This document shows, in pieces, positions 23,411 to 36,359 of a stretch of 64,000 bases of DNA (position 1 is the stretch's first letter; each line of letters starts with the position of its first letter). This stretch comes from Choristoneura fumiferana (lineage: Eukaryota; Arthropoda; Insecta; Lepidoptera; Tortricidae): assembly GCF_025370935.1 (NCBI RefSeq), contig NC_133476.1:14693643-14757642 (forward strand), written 5' to 3'. Under the pieces are notes generated by a model, which did not search any database, was not told the origin of the DNA, and saw only the letters and a list, made by a program, of their open reading frames with translations. The position numbers and the translations under genes were made by a program.

Positions 23411-24991
23411 CTGAATTGAAAAATGGTTTTCAAAAATCTGATAATTTTCTCATCCCCATATTCACTTAAAAGATGGGCAAGATGCAAATTTTAAAATTAG
23501 GGTTCCTTTTTTACTAACTTCACCACAGAACCCTAAAAATGGGTGCACAACCTCGTAATACACCTCTGCCCTGTTATGTGAATGCTTCACCTACAGCATA
23601 AGCTGTCGAAGAGTTTCCCGACTCCCGACTAACAAGCTACCTATGCGTTTGAGTTTAAAAGGCTTCAATTTACGATGCAGAATGCGTGCAGGGTTGTATT
23701 TGCTTGGAATTCAGCAACAATTTCTATGGTTTACACGATACGGTACCATTTGCAATTACTGATATTGACACGTGTTTAGTCGGGGTAGTGTTTCATAAAT
23801 AACGTGGTTGGTGATTGTCTATCACACATACGATATATATCTATACCGTTATCTACACAAAATTTAACTTAATTAGTTACTTTTACGTTAAACTAGTTAT
23901 TTCAATACTCATTTCTTTTTTTTCTCGTATGAGACGTTTCAAACAATAACCAAGATTAAAATAAATGCGAGCGACTATCCTACGTGGTAATTTTACTAAA
24001 TGCCGACTGTTATCGTGGTGATGATCGTTACAGGAGAACGTGAATACGTAGGGCCAGGTCTACGTGAATTCTTGAGATAGGTTAAATGATTAGAAAATAT
24101 TTTCAGAAGTACAATTTCAGTAATTATTTTAAGCTACGTGCGAGATAAGAACTATAATGGGATCAAGTAGATCCTTCGTTTCAACGCCAAACACTTAGGT
24201 ACTCCACGAAATCGAAGATTTAATAAAAAACGAATAAAAATCTTAAAAATTAATGACAAATTGTAAAATTTCCAACTGATATTTTTACAAGACAAAAAAA
24301 AATTGAAAATAATAAATGACAAGTTTGGTAAATATTTATTGAATTGAACTGCAGCTGAAATTTGTGATGCTCACTCCCAATACGCAACTTACCGTTGTAA
24401 GTGTTTCTCTCATTTTTTTTAACATATTCCATCACTAGTAAGAATAAGTAAGTAAGAATCTAACGAGACAACACTCTTCGAGAATACTTCGACGCATTTT
24501 GGCTTTTTAACTATGCAAGTTATTCAAGCGCTTTAAATTTCTCGAAGCAAGAAAAAAAATACTTTAAATCAATACCGTTTGGGTTTGGTTTCACAATATT
24601 ATGGTAGTGCTTCGCCAGTTTTTGCCGCCTGCATTGTGTGCAGGCGGCCGCTATAAACAAATTGTTCCTGTGCATCTCATTAGTGTCAGTCACTGCCATG
24701 TTCCTTGCTTGCATCGCTGACAAGCTCGTGCCTATATCGATTACGTTATTTTTGTAGTTACGTAAAGCTAATGGCTTGAAGTGGAACCAAATTGATATTT
24801 ATTTTCCTTTTTAATTTGGAAGCAACTTTTCTTACTATCAAAACAAAGCTGTTCAAGAGTTAATAGAATCAACACAACGCAAAGAACTATTATAATTCAA
24901 CTAGAATTAGTTTCTGTGGTAAGTTTAATCTTGTTTAATATTTCAGTTTTTGTGGAAACGGCATTCTTGATACAAGGTATATCTATTTTTA
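23411..24991. other. Unique AT-rich DNA
   Basis: A short inverted pair around 23502-23545 (tagggttcc / gaacccta) may be a family R trace. Otherwise nothing is supported. Confidence 0.4.
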
Positions 24992-25184
24992 GCCGATCGT
25001 AAAATGATACGAAATTTCTAGGCTTATCGTGAAATCATTTCATGAATTGGCTATATATCGTTCAAAACTGTTTTTCTAGTGACGTTTAGGCAGAAAATTC
25101 CTAGGATCATGAATCATGATTTCAGTTTAGGCATATCATATATGCCTAGGAATTTCGTGATCTGGTGGATTTTACGATCGACAT
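24992..25184. repeat. Foldback element L, short copy
   Basis: Ends 'gccgatcgtaaaat' and 'attttacgatcgac' are inverted. Inside, 'cgtgaaatcatttcatgaat' and 'gacgtttaggcaga' match the longer copy at 48650-49009. An internal deletion relative to that copy is likely. Confidence 0.55.
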
Positions 25185-26025
25185 ATCAATTCATGAAAAA
25201 AAACGATCACTAACTGTGTGATATTCAATTAATCTATAAAATGTGACCATAATAGAATTGCATCATAATATATATTAATTATTGCAAAACCGCTACAATA
25301 TAGGTAAATAAAAACTTTGTAAAATACTTGCTTATATATGCATACTAATAGATGCATTATTTTGGATACATGTCAAATTACACAAGGTTTTAAAAACAAT
25401 GGACAAAATATATATTTGCTATCAGAAATTACTTTATAGGTCATAAAGTACGTATGTATGTATGTTAACTCTTTATTGTACAAAAGAAAATTAACAAAAT
25501 ACAACTGACAAACTTTAAGATACTCAAAAGATACAAGATACTTTAAAGTCAACCAAACCTAAAATTTCGTCTCGTTTCACCGAAATTATGTCAGATCAAT
25601 ATAGGTAATATTATCCATATTTGGTAATTTGTCGATTATTCATTTTTTATATAAATATAAATGTAAATGAAATAAATTGTAGACAGTGAAGTGAACAGCA
25701 ATCCATGAATGACCAGATATGTATAGCACGTCATTCAATTGTTTACACTTAACTTATTGGTGTGCGACATGTGATATGAATCGCTGAAATCCGTTTTACG
25801 CTCGACAATCGGTCACTTCCATGGCAACGAGGCGTAACGAAGCTGTATTCGACTACCTCTTTGATTTATACGTTTGTTTTGCATCGCCCTTTGAAACTGT
25901 TCAATTGCTTAGTTAGGAACTGGCCTCCTGTGTTCCAACTGTAACGAACCCCCTGTTGGGTAAACTACAAGTGTTACTGTTATATAACAGTGTGATTACT
26001 ATTCTCACAGAGTACATCTATTGTA
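25185..26025. other. AT-rich DNA with a LINE-tail trace
   Basis: 'aactctttattgtacaaaag' (25465-25484) is a minus-strand LINE tail of the kind at 253. Nothing else is recognised. Confidence 0.4.
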
Positions 26026-26193
26026 AACTAAAATAATTTCCTTGCTCACCCGCGACCTTACGATAGCTAAGCTTATGCAAAATATGCGTGTTCATGCAGT
26101 TCCTCCACCTCCATACTGTAAGAACACACACAAATCACACAAACCCATCTATCACCACCACCACACTACACTGACGCGTTTCGAACTCAAACT

Positions 26194-26366
26194 CACAACA
26201 GTTGTTTTGTTAGGGTCTAACAACTGGTAGCATGGTGTACGGTTGTGTCACTCTGAAGATGAGCTCTGTTTGAGTTCGATCACAACAGTTGTTTTGTTAG
26301 GGTCTAACAACTGGTAGCATGGTGTACGGTTGAGTCACTCTGAAGATGAGCTCTGTTTGAGTTCGA
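26194..26366 (+). repeat. 87-bp tandem duplication inside E
   Basis: Two head-to-tail units starting 'cacaacagttgttttgttag' at 26194 and 26281. They differ at one internal base (gttgtgtc versus gttgagtc) and at the junction base, so the duplication is recent. The first unit ends in gttcgat instead of gttcgaaac, breaking the hammerhead-like core. Confidence 0.9.
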
Positions 26367-26378
26367 AACGCGTCAGTG
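26336..26378 (+). ncRNA. Hammerhead-like motif
   Basis: In order: CACU (helix I), CUGAAGA plus U (core), GAGCUC, UGUUU loop, GAGUUC (helix II, six pairs with one G-U), GAAAC, GC, GUC (helix III of two pairs and the cleavage triplet), AGUG (helix I, four pairs). Known hammerheads have CUGANGA then helix II, so the extra U is a deviation that could impair or merely bulge. Ribozyme activity is inference. Confidence 0.45.
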
Positions 26379-26502
26379 GTGTGGTTTCAAATGTAATTTC
26401 GCATTTGTGTGTTTCGAAGAAACTGGAGGTGCGGGCCGGGGTTCGAACACGATATTCTGCTTGAAGGCCATAGGTCGTAAGGTCGCGGCCAGCACGGAAA
26501 TT

Positions 26503-28593
26503 ACTTAGGTACTGAATAAACTATTTTTAATTTTAACTCCTAAGTCATAAAATTCCACTACGCAGCGTGTGTATTACACTAGTTCATACAGCGAAGAATG
26601 TAAAGTCTCAAACTACATTATTATAGTTGTAGAACATATAACGGGCACTGATCTTCGCTGTCGCAAGTTATTTACATAAGTCACGTACGTCTGTCATTAC
26701 GAACGGGGATCGCCGGAATTATTTTACCCTCTCAACTTTGTAAACAACTCGGATTGCGGATTAATCTGCAATCTAAATAAACCTAGACCTTTTCATTTCA
26801 ATGCTAATCACTTTTAGTATTAAAATATTCAGATTTTAAAGTGTCGAAAGATACATATACTTAGATGGCCTTGCAAATGTTCCTCTCGTTTTGTATTGTT
26901 TTATTCTACAACGTGCTTATTTACATTCAATCTATAATTTTATTTATTATCTAACTTATGTTATGATTACTTATATATTGTGTTATTTGGTAAGTTGATA
27001 GTTTTGTAGTATATCGTTATAGTTTAGTAATCTTAATTTAAAATAAACGTTAAAAAATCTGAAATTAGACCAGTTTTTTTTCAAGTAACTTATCAGAGTA
27101 GGCTACTAAACTCGTAGTTATTTTCCTCTATAATTTTTGTTTTAAGTTGTTTCAAGGCAGTCAGATTTTTGATATTTTCTCTACATATTTGTAGGTATCG
27201 TACTATAAATTCGTAATCGCTCTCAAGATAGTCACGCAGTGTGGACCGTTGGAGCACGTCATTGAAGATCACGGCCTCTAGTGGGATAACGGAGGTATGT
27301 ATTCTGAATGACAATTAGTTGTGACGTGACCGAGTACCACTCGCGGCACTAATTTGGGGTGGACAGACATTTATTGTAACTATTTCAAAGCAAGTAAAGA
27401 AAATAAAAAGATTGTTGGAAATTTATTCTCCTTACGTTATTTTACTTTTAAACTAAGAAGATTTAGTCAGGTTCAAGAAATTTGTCTTTTTTCCTTTATT
27501 TGGAAAATGTGCAAATATGTCAAGTTCTAAGGAAAGCAGAATATCCTTGGCAAGCGAATTATTTAAGTATTAATACTCCGCATGAAGCATAATTGCAGAC
27601 AGTTATATAAGCCAACATGCAATTAGATGGGTTAGTAATGTTTCTCGATCGATTATATGGTGCTAATAATAGACAACGTACTGTATCAAGCATGGTGCTT
27701 ATAATAATAACAGCGTTTGAAAAATCTGATGTGTGTGCGATGATTTTGGCTGAAAATGTAAGTTACCTTTTTTACCGTTTCAAACGTCTCTAACTTAAAT
27801 CTGGATTTAAATTATCCATGTCGAAATAAATAATTTTGACTACCGACTAGATGATAGAGATTGTGTTTTATGATTTTGGGTTGTTAGTTCGGGAAGTTAA
27901 TATCAATAAGTTGTCTATCCTACGGTACGGACGTCTTTCCAAGTGCTGTTCAATATTCCAGTAGTTGAAATATTTTATATTATGTCATTAGCAATATTAT
28001 AGAGATCGCCGGGTGTATTCTAACAAATGAAGCTGCGGTTTTATCTTCGGCTTTAGGCAGAGGCCACAACTGACTTTCAGCCGAATACTATTTGCCACAG
28101 ACGGGTAGGTACACACGTGTTTTTCTTTTATAGCTCCTTAGTGCCCCCCTTTGGAGAAGCCACTGGTACGATCACCTTAGCCGCATTAAAAATATGCATG
28201 CAAGTCACTGCCTTGATTCTCCACCCATCAATAACATAAAACCTCTTAATAGGCGAGATTTGTGGTGACAAAAGCCCGGAACTTCTAGCTTTGATAGTTT
28301 GAGTCACTAAGGGCCTATGCACATAAGATACGACGCGTGTTTGGTAAACGCTAATTTAAGACACCGCAAATCTTCAAAAAACTAATACCTACTGAATCTC
28401 GTTTGAAGTGCTGCAGTTGCGCTCAAAAGGGTACACAATATGATCTCTTAGTTAATAAGTCACCATGTGAAACCATTCTGGCCAAAAGAGATCGTGTTCC
28501 GGCGTTGGGCACCACTGTCGCAGACGAATACGACGTTAGAGACTTAGTTTTGATTTTATTTATTATAATTTAATGTTCGTCAGTAATGTAGGT
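26503..28593. other. Unique AT-rich DNA
   Basis: No repeat family or gene recognised. The open frames at 27093-27314 and 28128-28322 (both minus) have no recognisable domain. Confidence 0.45.
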
Positions 28594-28830
28594 ATCTTGC
28601 TCGCTAATCCTGCCGTGAATCAGCAGTGCTTGCATTGGCACTGTTGTGTTTAGGCGTGGAGAGTAAGACAGCCGGTGAAATTACTGGCACTTGAGGTATA
28701 TATCTTAGGCCTCTAGGTTGGCAACGCATCTGCAATACCCCTGGTGTTGCAGATGTTTATGGGCGGTGGTGATCTCTTACCATCAGGAGACCCACTTGCT
28801 CGTTTGCCATCCAGTCGAATAAAAAAAAAA
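28594..28830 (+). mobile_element. Family B element, 5'-truncated, poly(A)
   Basis: Starts at 'atcttgctcgctaatcctgc', so it lacks the hairpin head of 23125, and ends 'gtttgccatccagtcgaat' plus an A11 run. Two small insertions relative to other copies (extra 'attggc' near 28636). Confidence 0.75.
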
Positions 28831-31800
28831 TTAGATATGGCCATATGGCCATGTTGCTCGAAATAAACGGTTTTATTATTATTATAGTTATTACCTATGT
28901 GCATCCAGTAATGAGTACTGAAAATGAGTTCGTGGCCTGCACCTAAAAATACACAGTGTGCTTCCATTTTAGGCTACCCAGTCGTCGTTTCAAGTTTGAT
29001 ATTCCCACAGTCCTTTTGTGCTCTGCATTCACGTGATCCCGTTACTGTGTAATGAAGCGCGTGAGTCCTGGGAGGGCAGTGGAAGGAGCCACTGATGCGA
29101 TCAGCTCAGCATCAGGAATCAATTAAGAACGGCTGGCAGCCACGACGCGCCTGCCGCATGAATTATTGAGGACGCGCGTACCTTTACTACAAAAACTCGC
29201 TATTAAGTTGGAAAGTCAAGAAAAAAATGTTATGACTCTGATTTTGTAAGCGTAGGACGTTGTTAAGCTATTATTTAATTGGCAATGTATCTTTGTATAA
29301 ATGTTTTTCGCTTATAGAAAGTTTTAGATTTAGTTGAGCAAACGCATTGCCAATATATAATCTAATCAACTATCTACTATTATTTATTTTTGTAAATTCG
29401 TATTTATGCTGTATGTAGGCAACATAAAATATTTTTATGATGTATTTTTTTAAGCAACGTAGTTTAATTTAAGCACTTATGGAAATATAAAATTATCAAA
29501 TTAATACTATTTACTTAGCCCTTTCCGGCTTTGTTTGTGAAATGATGTGAACGAACTGTAAAGAAAATGTTCATTAAGTATAGGCATTTTTTATATGTTC
29601 GTGTAAATTGATAGTCTTTGCACCACCTGAAACAATGTAAACAAAATTAATAAACCGGGTTTTAATATTCAAACGAGCATTAGTAATACCCGCTTAAAGC
29701 AACGAATAGTTTTAACTATTAAGTAAAGAAATTCTAAGTACCTTAGCGGATTCGGCGAGCCAACCGCAAGCCAGAAGTTGCGTTGGGCTCATAACCCCGG
29801 TCAGAGAAAACCCTTATTATATTAAGTTTGCGGATTCCAGATTAAGATGCCTAAGGGGATTTACAAATTATGAATCGATGCCGTGTATAACAAGAGGCAA
29901 AGCGCCTATGGATGGTTAAGTAACATTGTAGGTACTTTTGTCTGGTGATTTTGTAATGTCGAACAATTTGTACCGATTAGTAGAACAGCTTGGTTGGTCG
30001 GAAATTTGATTTCATAGGGAGATTATGCTGTCACGGAGTTGGTTAAATATGATAACGCGTTGATATTCTGACGCGGGTGTTATCAAGCCATCTATTTGCT
30101 TGACGTGCGAGCTTGTGCGAGCGTTCCGAGCGTTTGGCGGCAAACGGCATGTAAACTGCAACGCAGCGTGCCATCGGCCACATTGAAACTTAAAGTGCGA
30201 AAGTGTTTTCGTATTAGTATAAAAATTATTTTGTAAGTAAAACTGACAATCTACAAGATATTTATAACTTACCTACTAGTTTTTAGCGGTAGTAAAAGGA
30301 AGTGAAGTATGGGGTGACAGTATGAACATGTTTCGGTAGCCTTGAAATTACGGGATTGGAAATTAGGCCACTGCAATTAGAGCTAAAATATTGACTTGTT
30401 AGCGCATTTGTAACATTTGCCTTCTAAGAGTTGTAGTAAAAGCTTTATTCAATGAAAAAATACCACAAATTTGAATTCTGGGTGGACGGAGTCGTAAGCA
30501 ACAGCTAGTAATTGATAAACTAGACGAAAATGGGATGAAATTAATTATTGAATCATGACACATAAATAGTCCCTCAATAATTATTGTTTTGTTCTGTTGT
30601 GTGTCACGGTTTATATTAGTATGGCCGCATACAACAGCATATAATTATGTTTAATGTGTTACCTACAATAATTGACCTGATTTGTGAAATGCGAAACTTT
30701 GTAACGGTAGGACAGTAGCCATGTTGAAAAGGAAACAGTGAAAAGAAAAGTACAAGTAGGTGGGCCAAACAACTATTTTACCCACACTTTGGGCGTCTCC
30801 TGCGTTACCAAAATTGTCTATGGCGTTACCAAAAATATTGTCTCTGGCGTTACCAAAAAATCGTACTTGCAACAAGATATTTCACTGTTTAATAGGTTGA
30901 CCTTACGTAGGATGGCATGTATTCATGTACACCATCTATTAAATTACAGGAAAAACCTGTTTACATACAAAAATCTGCAATTGTTTGAAAAATGTCGCGG
31001 ACAGATTAGTGTCGGTAAGTTGTGCTTTACGAGACCTTTCGCGTTAGATCTAAGTGTTAATTTAATGAAATTCCGACGGTTAGTGCCGGACATGATTTAG
31101 TTCCGCGTGTCACCACAAGTTGGCGCTGCTGAGAGCTCACGGAAGCCGTGACCACGCATAGTAATATCAGCCCAGGCTACACTGTACGTATCCATGGGAT
31201 AAATACGGGATAACTTTTGAGAAATTGTTTTGAATACATTTTTTAAAATAGAGATTGGACAAATGGAGTCACTTGATTGTTCATAATTTGACCGTGTAAT
31301 ATTTTGCTACGAGTGTTTATGACTCGGCGAAATTAAGAACAGTGGCGAGTGACTTAACAGTTTGGGTACGCAATGCTACATGATATAACATATTAAATCC
31401 AGAATTTTTCGCCCATATGTTGAGCAAGTACAAATGAATATCAGTGCAAAGACAAAGTACACTAGACTACTGAACATAACTATAAAGATTTTTTTATCGG
31501 AAATTTTCTTATAAGATGATATCACGATTTTGGTGCGTTCATTTTCTTTTACTATAATTAACATTGATGTGAAATGTGTTTGTAAAGAAAATCAAATGTT
31601 TGTAAGGAATATTCAATTATACAAGTAGTTTTCTAAGCATGTCTTGAAGTAAAATAAGTTTACTTCAAGCATACAGCGTCGTCATCCTTAAAAGTTCAAT
31701 AACAAGTAAAAAACAATAATATCGTAAGCGTGTAAAATTCCCTATTACTTGCATGAAGAAACCATATAATGAATATGGGGGAAGCTCCTATAACTCATCT

Positions 31801-32042
31801 CCGTTTCTGACTTACGTTCTTACGTAGGAAATCGCTTCATAAAATATTACCATTTGAGATTGAAGTCGACTGTGACATTGGTTTACGGATGAAATATTGC
31901 TTATAGGTAAACTTTTATTGTGCCTGTCACCGGTATGATAGGATTTCGCAATTTTTGTTTCTAGAAGTGCGGGGAACTTGGTTCGCTATATTATGTAAGT
32001 TTGTCGAGATACATACCTGAAGTGTAATTTTGTTACAGAAAT
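28831..32042. other. Mostly unique DNA
   Basis: No gene supported. About 29040-29160 and 30080-30180 are GC-richer. 30802-30863 holds three imperfect units of 'gcgttaccaaaa' spaced 21 and 24 bases. 30482-30510 is a family U end ('ggacggagtcg', 'gcaacagctagta'). Confidence 0.4.
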
Positions 32043-32216
32043 TATAATAAAATAAAATAAAATAAATAATAAATATCATGGGACACTTGACACCAATTGA
32101 CCTAGTCCCAAGCTAAGCTAAGCTTGTACTATGGATACTAGGCAACGGATAAACATACTTATATAGATAAATACATACTTAAATACATATTAAACATCCA
32201 AGACCCGAGAACAATC
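32043..32216 (-). mobile_element. SINE C, headless, minus strand
   Basis: Starts with (aaaat)n / (aaata)n and 'gggacacttgacaccaattg', then 'tactatggatactaggcaac', ending at 'ccaagacccgaga'. It lacks the tRNA-like head with the A and B boxes, a 5' truncation. Confidence 0.75.
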
Positions 32217-34358
32217 ATTAAGAGAAAAAGAAATGTCACTCGAACTAAAAGCGCGAGCCGCTCGAGTTGCTATAAAACTAAAGGTATATTTTGTAAAAAT
32301 AAGATATTGCCTAAAACAAGTTAATTAAACTTAAAATTAAAAAATATCGCAGTGATTGTCATTTATTTTGCCAGCTCAGTCTGTAATTAATTACAAATGC
32401 TTGGAATTACGAGTTGTCAAGAATGTGGTTGCAAAGGATTATATTTCTGATGAACACGAAAGTTGAATAACACGTTTGAAAAAAAAAAAAAATAACAGCA
32501 GAAGTAGAAGCAAAACATGGCGACTTCGATTGCGGAAGGTAATAAGTACCACACGATGGTTTTTCTTTTACTTTATTTGATGAAAATTCATATAATTTAG
32601 TTCATTGAAGATTCATATGACCAACGCATGTGAAATGTTTTATTGTGTGCATATTCCGCACTTGCGCTATAATTTTGTCTTGATTGTGAGTTTGTAAGGT
32701 AACAAATTTTGACGTAAGTGTACACACGTGGGTACAGTCCACGTATATAGCTTACCCCTCAGATTTTTTTCAAAATTCCATAGATAAGCTCGAGGCAACT
32801 TTCGTCATAATGCTTTATAGCCACTACCTTTCCAACGTTGAATTTATGACAATAGTCCATCCTTTCTTATAGTTCACTTATCAGAGGCATTACGTTTAAT
32901 CCTCAATGAATAGTGAAGCCAATAATGAGTTGAATGGTAGTTGTGCATGATTGATTTACGGGCCGTAATGGGTGCGGGGTTAGCTCGCTTCATGTTAATG
33001 TGAGGACCATTTGATCTATTTGTTTGACTGCAGTCAAGCGAAAATTATGGAGAGCTATGCTAGTAGATTAAAGAGAGTTAGTAAACCTCTTAGTGCATAG
33101 TCATTAGGAGATAAAAGATTAATCATTATGATGTACTTTGACATTTATAGTAAGATATACGTTTTATCAGTCTTCTCTCTTCATAAATTTAAGGGCTACA
33201 CTCCTGTGGGTGGAGTACCTAAACGTCACTTCGCATGGTCTTCTGCCAGCTGTTTTACTTCCTGATACGACACCCACTTTCTCCTTTACCTGGTAAAATA
33301 GTTTAGTTTAGTACTAGTAGGTTAGTTTTTTATAACTGAGAGAGATGAAGAGGAAATCGTAAAATCGATCGAGCAACATTACTGTATTACGGATAGGACT
33401 ATGTTGAATTTGATTTCATTTAGGTATATTGAATACCTAAATTAACTATGCGTAAGCGATGTATTTTATAGGTACAGCTACCTCCGAATCTATACTGTTG
33501 TTTTCCTGAGTATCCTTAGGAGATGCATTAGGCCTTGAAGATTTGGAAAGAAAATGTTTTTGAGTACCTTTTTCAGACTTTAATCCCAATCTCCATTATG
33601 ATTCTGACATTTTACTTTTATACCTTCCACTTTACTAACTTGTATAGTGAGCATTACTGGCGGAGGTAGCGGTTCGCAAGGCGTTACGAAGGAAACCTTC
33701 CGCAATGTTTTCAATTTCACGAAACAATTATTCCGCCATGTCATCAATCGGATTCCAGCTTTGATTGCGCGGCAAATTCGTTTTGTTTGGACACAAAAAT
33801 TGCAATATAAAGAGCTGCCACATCATTCCCTTTTGGTTTAACGTAGATTGCTTCCAAAATGTAATAATGTTTGCAATTCATTTTGAACAGGCGATTGGCC
33901 ACTTTTATTTCATTTATTTTGTTATTTCGATCCTAACTTAATATTTTTGTTCGATTGCACTGGCAGGTGAGGGGTTAAAAAATGGATTTATTGCCCCAAA
34001 TAAAAACTCGTGTCAATATATGGGAGTACTAGGATTTTAACAAATTGCATTGCGTGTGTTTAGTCACTAACGCCTAGCAAGACCAAATGCCGCTTTTAGT
34101 TGTCGATTTTGGAAGCACACACCCTGTCTAGCTAGTGTTATATGAAAGAGACAAATGTTTGCGATCTTTAGCAACACACAGTACCAAAACAAAATGTGAA
34201 ACTATTTTATGTGTGTGAAACAATTTAATAGCACACAATAACAATTAACAATTTAATATATTTTTGTGTTACAAAATCTGTGTTCCCTTCTTTCACGGAC
34301 AGAAACACAGAATTTCGTTTTGCAGAAAATGTTTCATATAATATTTAGTGCTTATCGA
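32217..34358. other. Unique AT-rich DNA
   Basis: No feature supported. The 64-codon frame at 33647-33841 is unrecognised. Confidence 0.45.
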
Positions 34359-34600
34359 TTTTTTTTTTTTTTTTTTTATTCGACTGGATGGCAAACGAGC
34401 AAGTGGGTCTCCTGATGGTAAGAGATCACCACCGCCCATAAACATCTGCAACTCCAGGAGTATTGCAGATGCGTTGCCAACCTAGAGGCCTAAGATGGGA
34501 TACCTCAAGTGCCAGTAATTTCACCGGCTGTCTTACTCTCCACGCCGAAACACAACAGTGCAAGCACTGCTGCTTCACGGCAGGATTAGCGAGCAAGATA
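34359..34600 (-). mobile_element. Family B element with T19 tail
   Basis: A 19-base T run (34359-34377) is followed by 'cgactggatggcaaacgagc' and the full body to 'gcaggattagcgagcaagat'. The hairpin head is absent, so it stops where 28594 starts. The long, pure homopolymer suggests a relatively young insertion. Confidence 0.8.
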
Positions 34601-34948
34601 GCGAGATTATTGTGATAATTATGATTTTATTATCTGTCATTTACAGCACAAGATAATAAAATTATATCAAGTAATTTTTAATTTTAGTGCTTGTATTTTT
34701 ACTTAGAATACTATTGTTTCAATTACTATTTACTTGAATGAAATATATTTAATAGAAAAATAATTCAATGAATTTTATAATGTTTTTTTAATTTATCAAT
34801 TGTATCTCACTATATAATTATTTTTTAAAGAATATTTTTTGTTCGGTGTATTTATGCACGATATTTTGTTTCAACTAAAATGTAATAACCCTCCTTCTTC
34901 GCAGTCGGGTAAAAATAGACCTTATGTTGTCCATAATCCAAAAAGCCA

Positions 34949-35033
34949 ATCGCTACCAGCAAAGCAGATTAGGTTAGAACTGTGACCCCACCAGAAAGCG
35001 AATCGCTACCAGAAAAGAAGGTTAGGTTAGGAG
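34949..35033 (+). repeat. Two-unit tandem repeat, period 52
   Basis: 'aatcgctaccag' occurs at 34949 and 35001, each followed by a g/a-rich stretch and 'ttaggtta'. Diverged. Nearby 34902-34920 'cagtcgggtaaaaataga' has a near copy at 52773. Confidence 0.45.
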
Positions 35034-35817
35034 GGTATTGAATTTAATTGTAACAAAAATCAATGATACTAATTTCTTCAAAGTAGGTAAGTGTTCCATG
35101 TGTTGGTTAAACGAAATGCTATTAAAATGTTGTCTGCGAAGCAACGTACAACCTGCAAAATTAATAAGCTTTATATTGGATGATTTTACATGACCTATTT
35201 GAATATTTACAAGTTAGATTTTTTTGCATGTATTATTGGCATTACAGAACCATGTGGAAAAACAAGCAATATAATACTTTTTCGTTTTTGTTTAAAACTA
35301 TTTTGCGACATGATTTAAAATCATAAACATAAAAACTTGATAAATCAAAGTTTTTATCAGTTTCTTAATCATATACATAGCTTAAATTTATAAATATTTA
35401 TTTTTATGTATTTACGACTTATTGTATGCGCAGCGCACTTATTTACCGCTAAACAAAGATAGAAAATGATGCCTTAGTTTTCTCCTATTGCAAATAAATG
35501 TAGATACATTCTATAGCCAGGCAAAATACAGTCATGTGTAGGTACATAGTTTCCATCCCGGCTCTTCTTACATAGCGACGTAATCAGGCTGCAGTGTGCA
35601 GCTAATCTTGACATACCTGGAACTTACTGTGCCCAGGCAAGGCAGATTGGTATTGTACTCTTTCCAAGTTTGTAATAACTGCGCTGGTTGCAACTTCTTT
35701 GTTTTGATATAAATAAAAAATGACAATTATAACTTCTAAACGAATACTATTAATTTAGGCTTTATTTCGTAACAAAACACTATCCTTGGGGATTTCGTAA
35801 AATTCCTACTTATTTCT
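35034..35817. other. Unique AT-rich DNA
   Basis: Nothing supported. Confidence 0.45.
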
Positions 35818-35860
35818 TGAACTAAAAGAATTTCCTTGCTCACCCGCGACCTTACGATAG
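35818..35860 (-). mobile_element. Family E terminal fragment
   Basis: 'tgaactaaaagaatttcctt' then 'gctcacccgcgacc' is the E terminus in minus orientation. It sits 278 bp upstream of a plus-oriented E copy at 36139-36359, giving inverted ends around unique sequence, an arrangement comparable to the other E loci. Confidence 0.7.
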
Positions 35861-36138
35861 AAATGCATGGAGATAATTAGATACAATAGTATGGGGTCTA
35901 TTATTAATGAGCAGGTAAATTTAGTTTCATCTCCCTTGCTACGGCTTGGATCTAATTTCAGCAATGGTAGTTAATAAAACATGCCTTGACAGTAAATAAA
36001 TAGAAATCAAGGTAGTGTTGAAGGACGGTTAAAAAATTTATTAATAATTTGTGGGTAGTTTTGTTTTGTTTCATAAAACGTATGTGGGTACTTGGGGAGT
36101 TACAGTGACAAATTAAAACGGTGGTTGTGGTTCGTTAG
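35861..36138. other. Segment between inverted E ends
   Basis: Unique AT-rich sequence, no open frame of note. It could be the interior of a composite element or simply host DNA between two insertions. Confidence 0.4.
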
Positions 36139-36359
36139 TCTAACAACTGGTAGCATGGTGTACGGTTGTGTCACTCTGAAGATGAGCTCTGGTTGAGTTC
36201 GAAACGCGTCAGTGTAGTGTGGTGGTGGTGATAGATGGGTTTGTGTGATTTGTGTGTGTTCTTACAGTGTGGAGGTGGAGGAACTGCATGAACACGCATA
36301 TTTTGCATAAGCTTAGCTATCGTTAGGTCGCGGGTGAGTAATGAATTTATTTTAGTTCA
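36139..36359 (+). mobile_element. Family E element, complete unit
   Basis: The unit runs 'tctaacaactggtagcatgg', hammerhead-like motif (36172-36214), a gtggtggtg tract, 'aggtggaggaactgcatgaa', 'tttgcataagcttagctatc' and 'aggtcgcgggtgag', ending near 'ttttagttca'. About 220 bp. The same order is found at 45483-45703. Confidence 0.8.
36172..36214 (+). ncRNA. Hammerhead-like motif
   Basis: Same elements as at 26336-26378 with helix II loop UGGUU: CACU, CUGAAGAU, GAGCUC / GAGUUC, GAAAC-GC-GUC, AGUG. All pairing elements intact. Confidence 0.45.

Larger units (their letters stand above)
26026..26502. mobile_element. Family E composite (inverted pair with tandem core)
   Basis: Left arm: minus-orientation E at 26026-26193, beginning 'aatttccttgctcacccgcg'. 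Core: two tandem 87-bp units (26194-26280, 26281-26366). Right arm (26367-26502) ends 'gtaaggtcgcgg', then 'cacggaaatt', the inverted counterpart of the left end. In the right arm the middle resembles the SINE A head region, with B box complement ggggttcgaacac at 26438-26450, yet also aligns weakly with E itself. So it is either a diverged arm or a chimera. Only non-coding sequence. Confidence 0.7.

Noticed and set aside
35020..35033. Telomere-like ttaggttagg
   Set aside because: Two units only, also seen at 43640-43650 and in reverse at 60718-60730; too short for an insect (TTAGG)n array.
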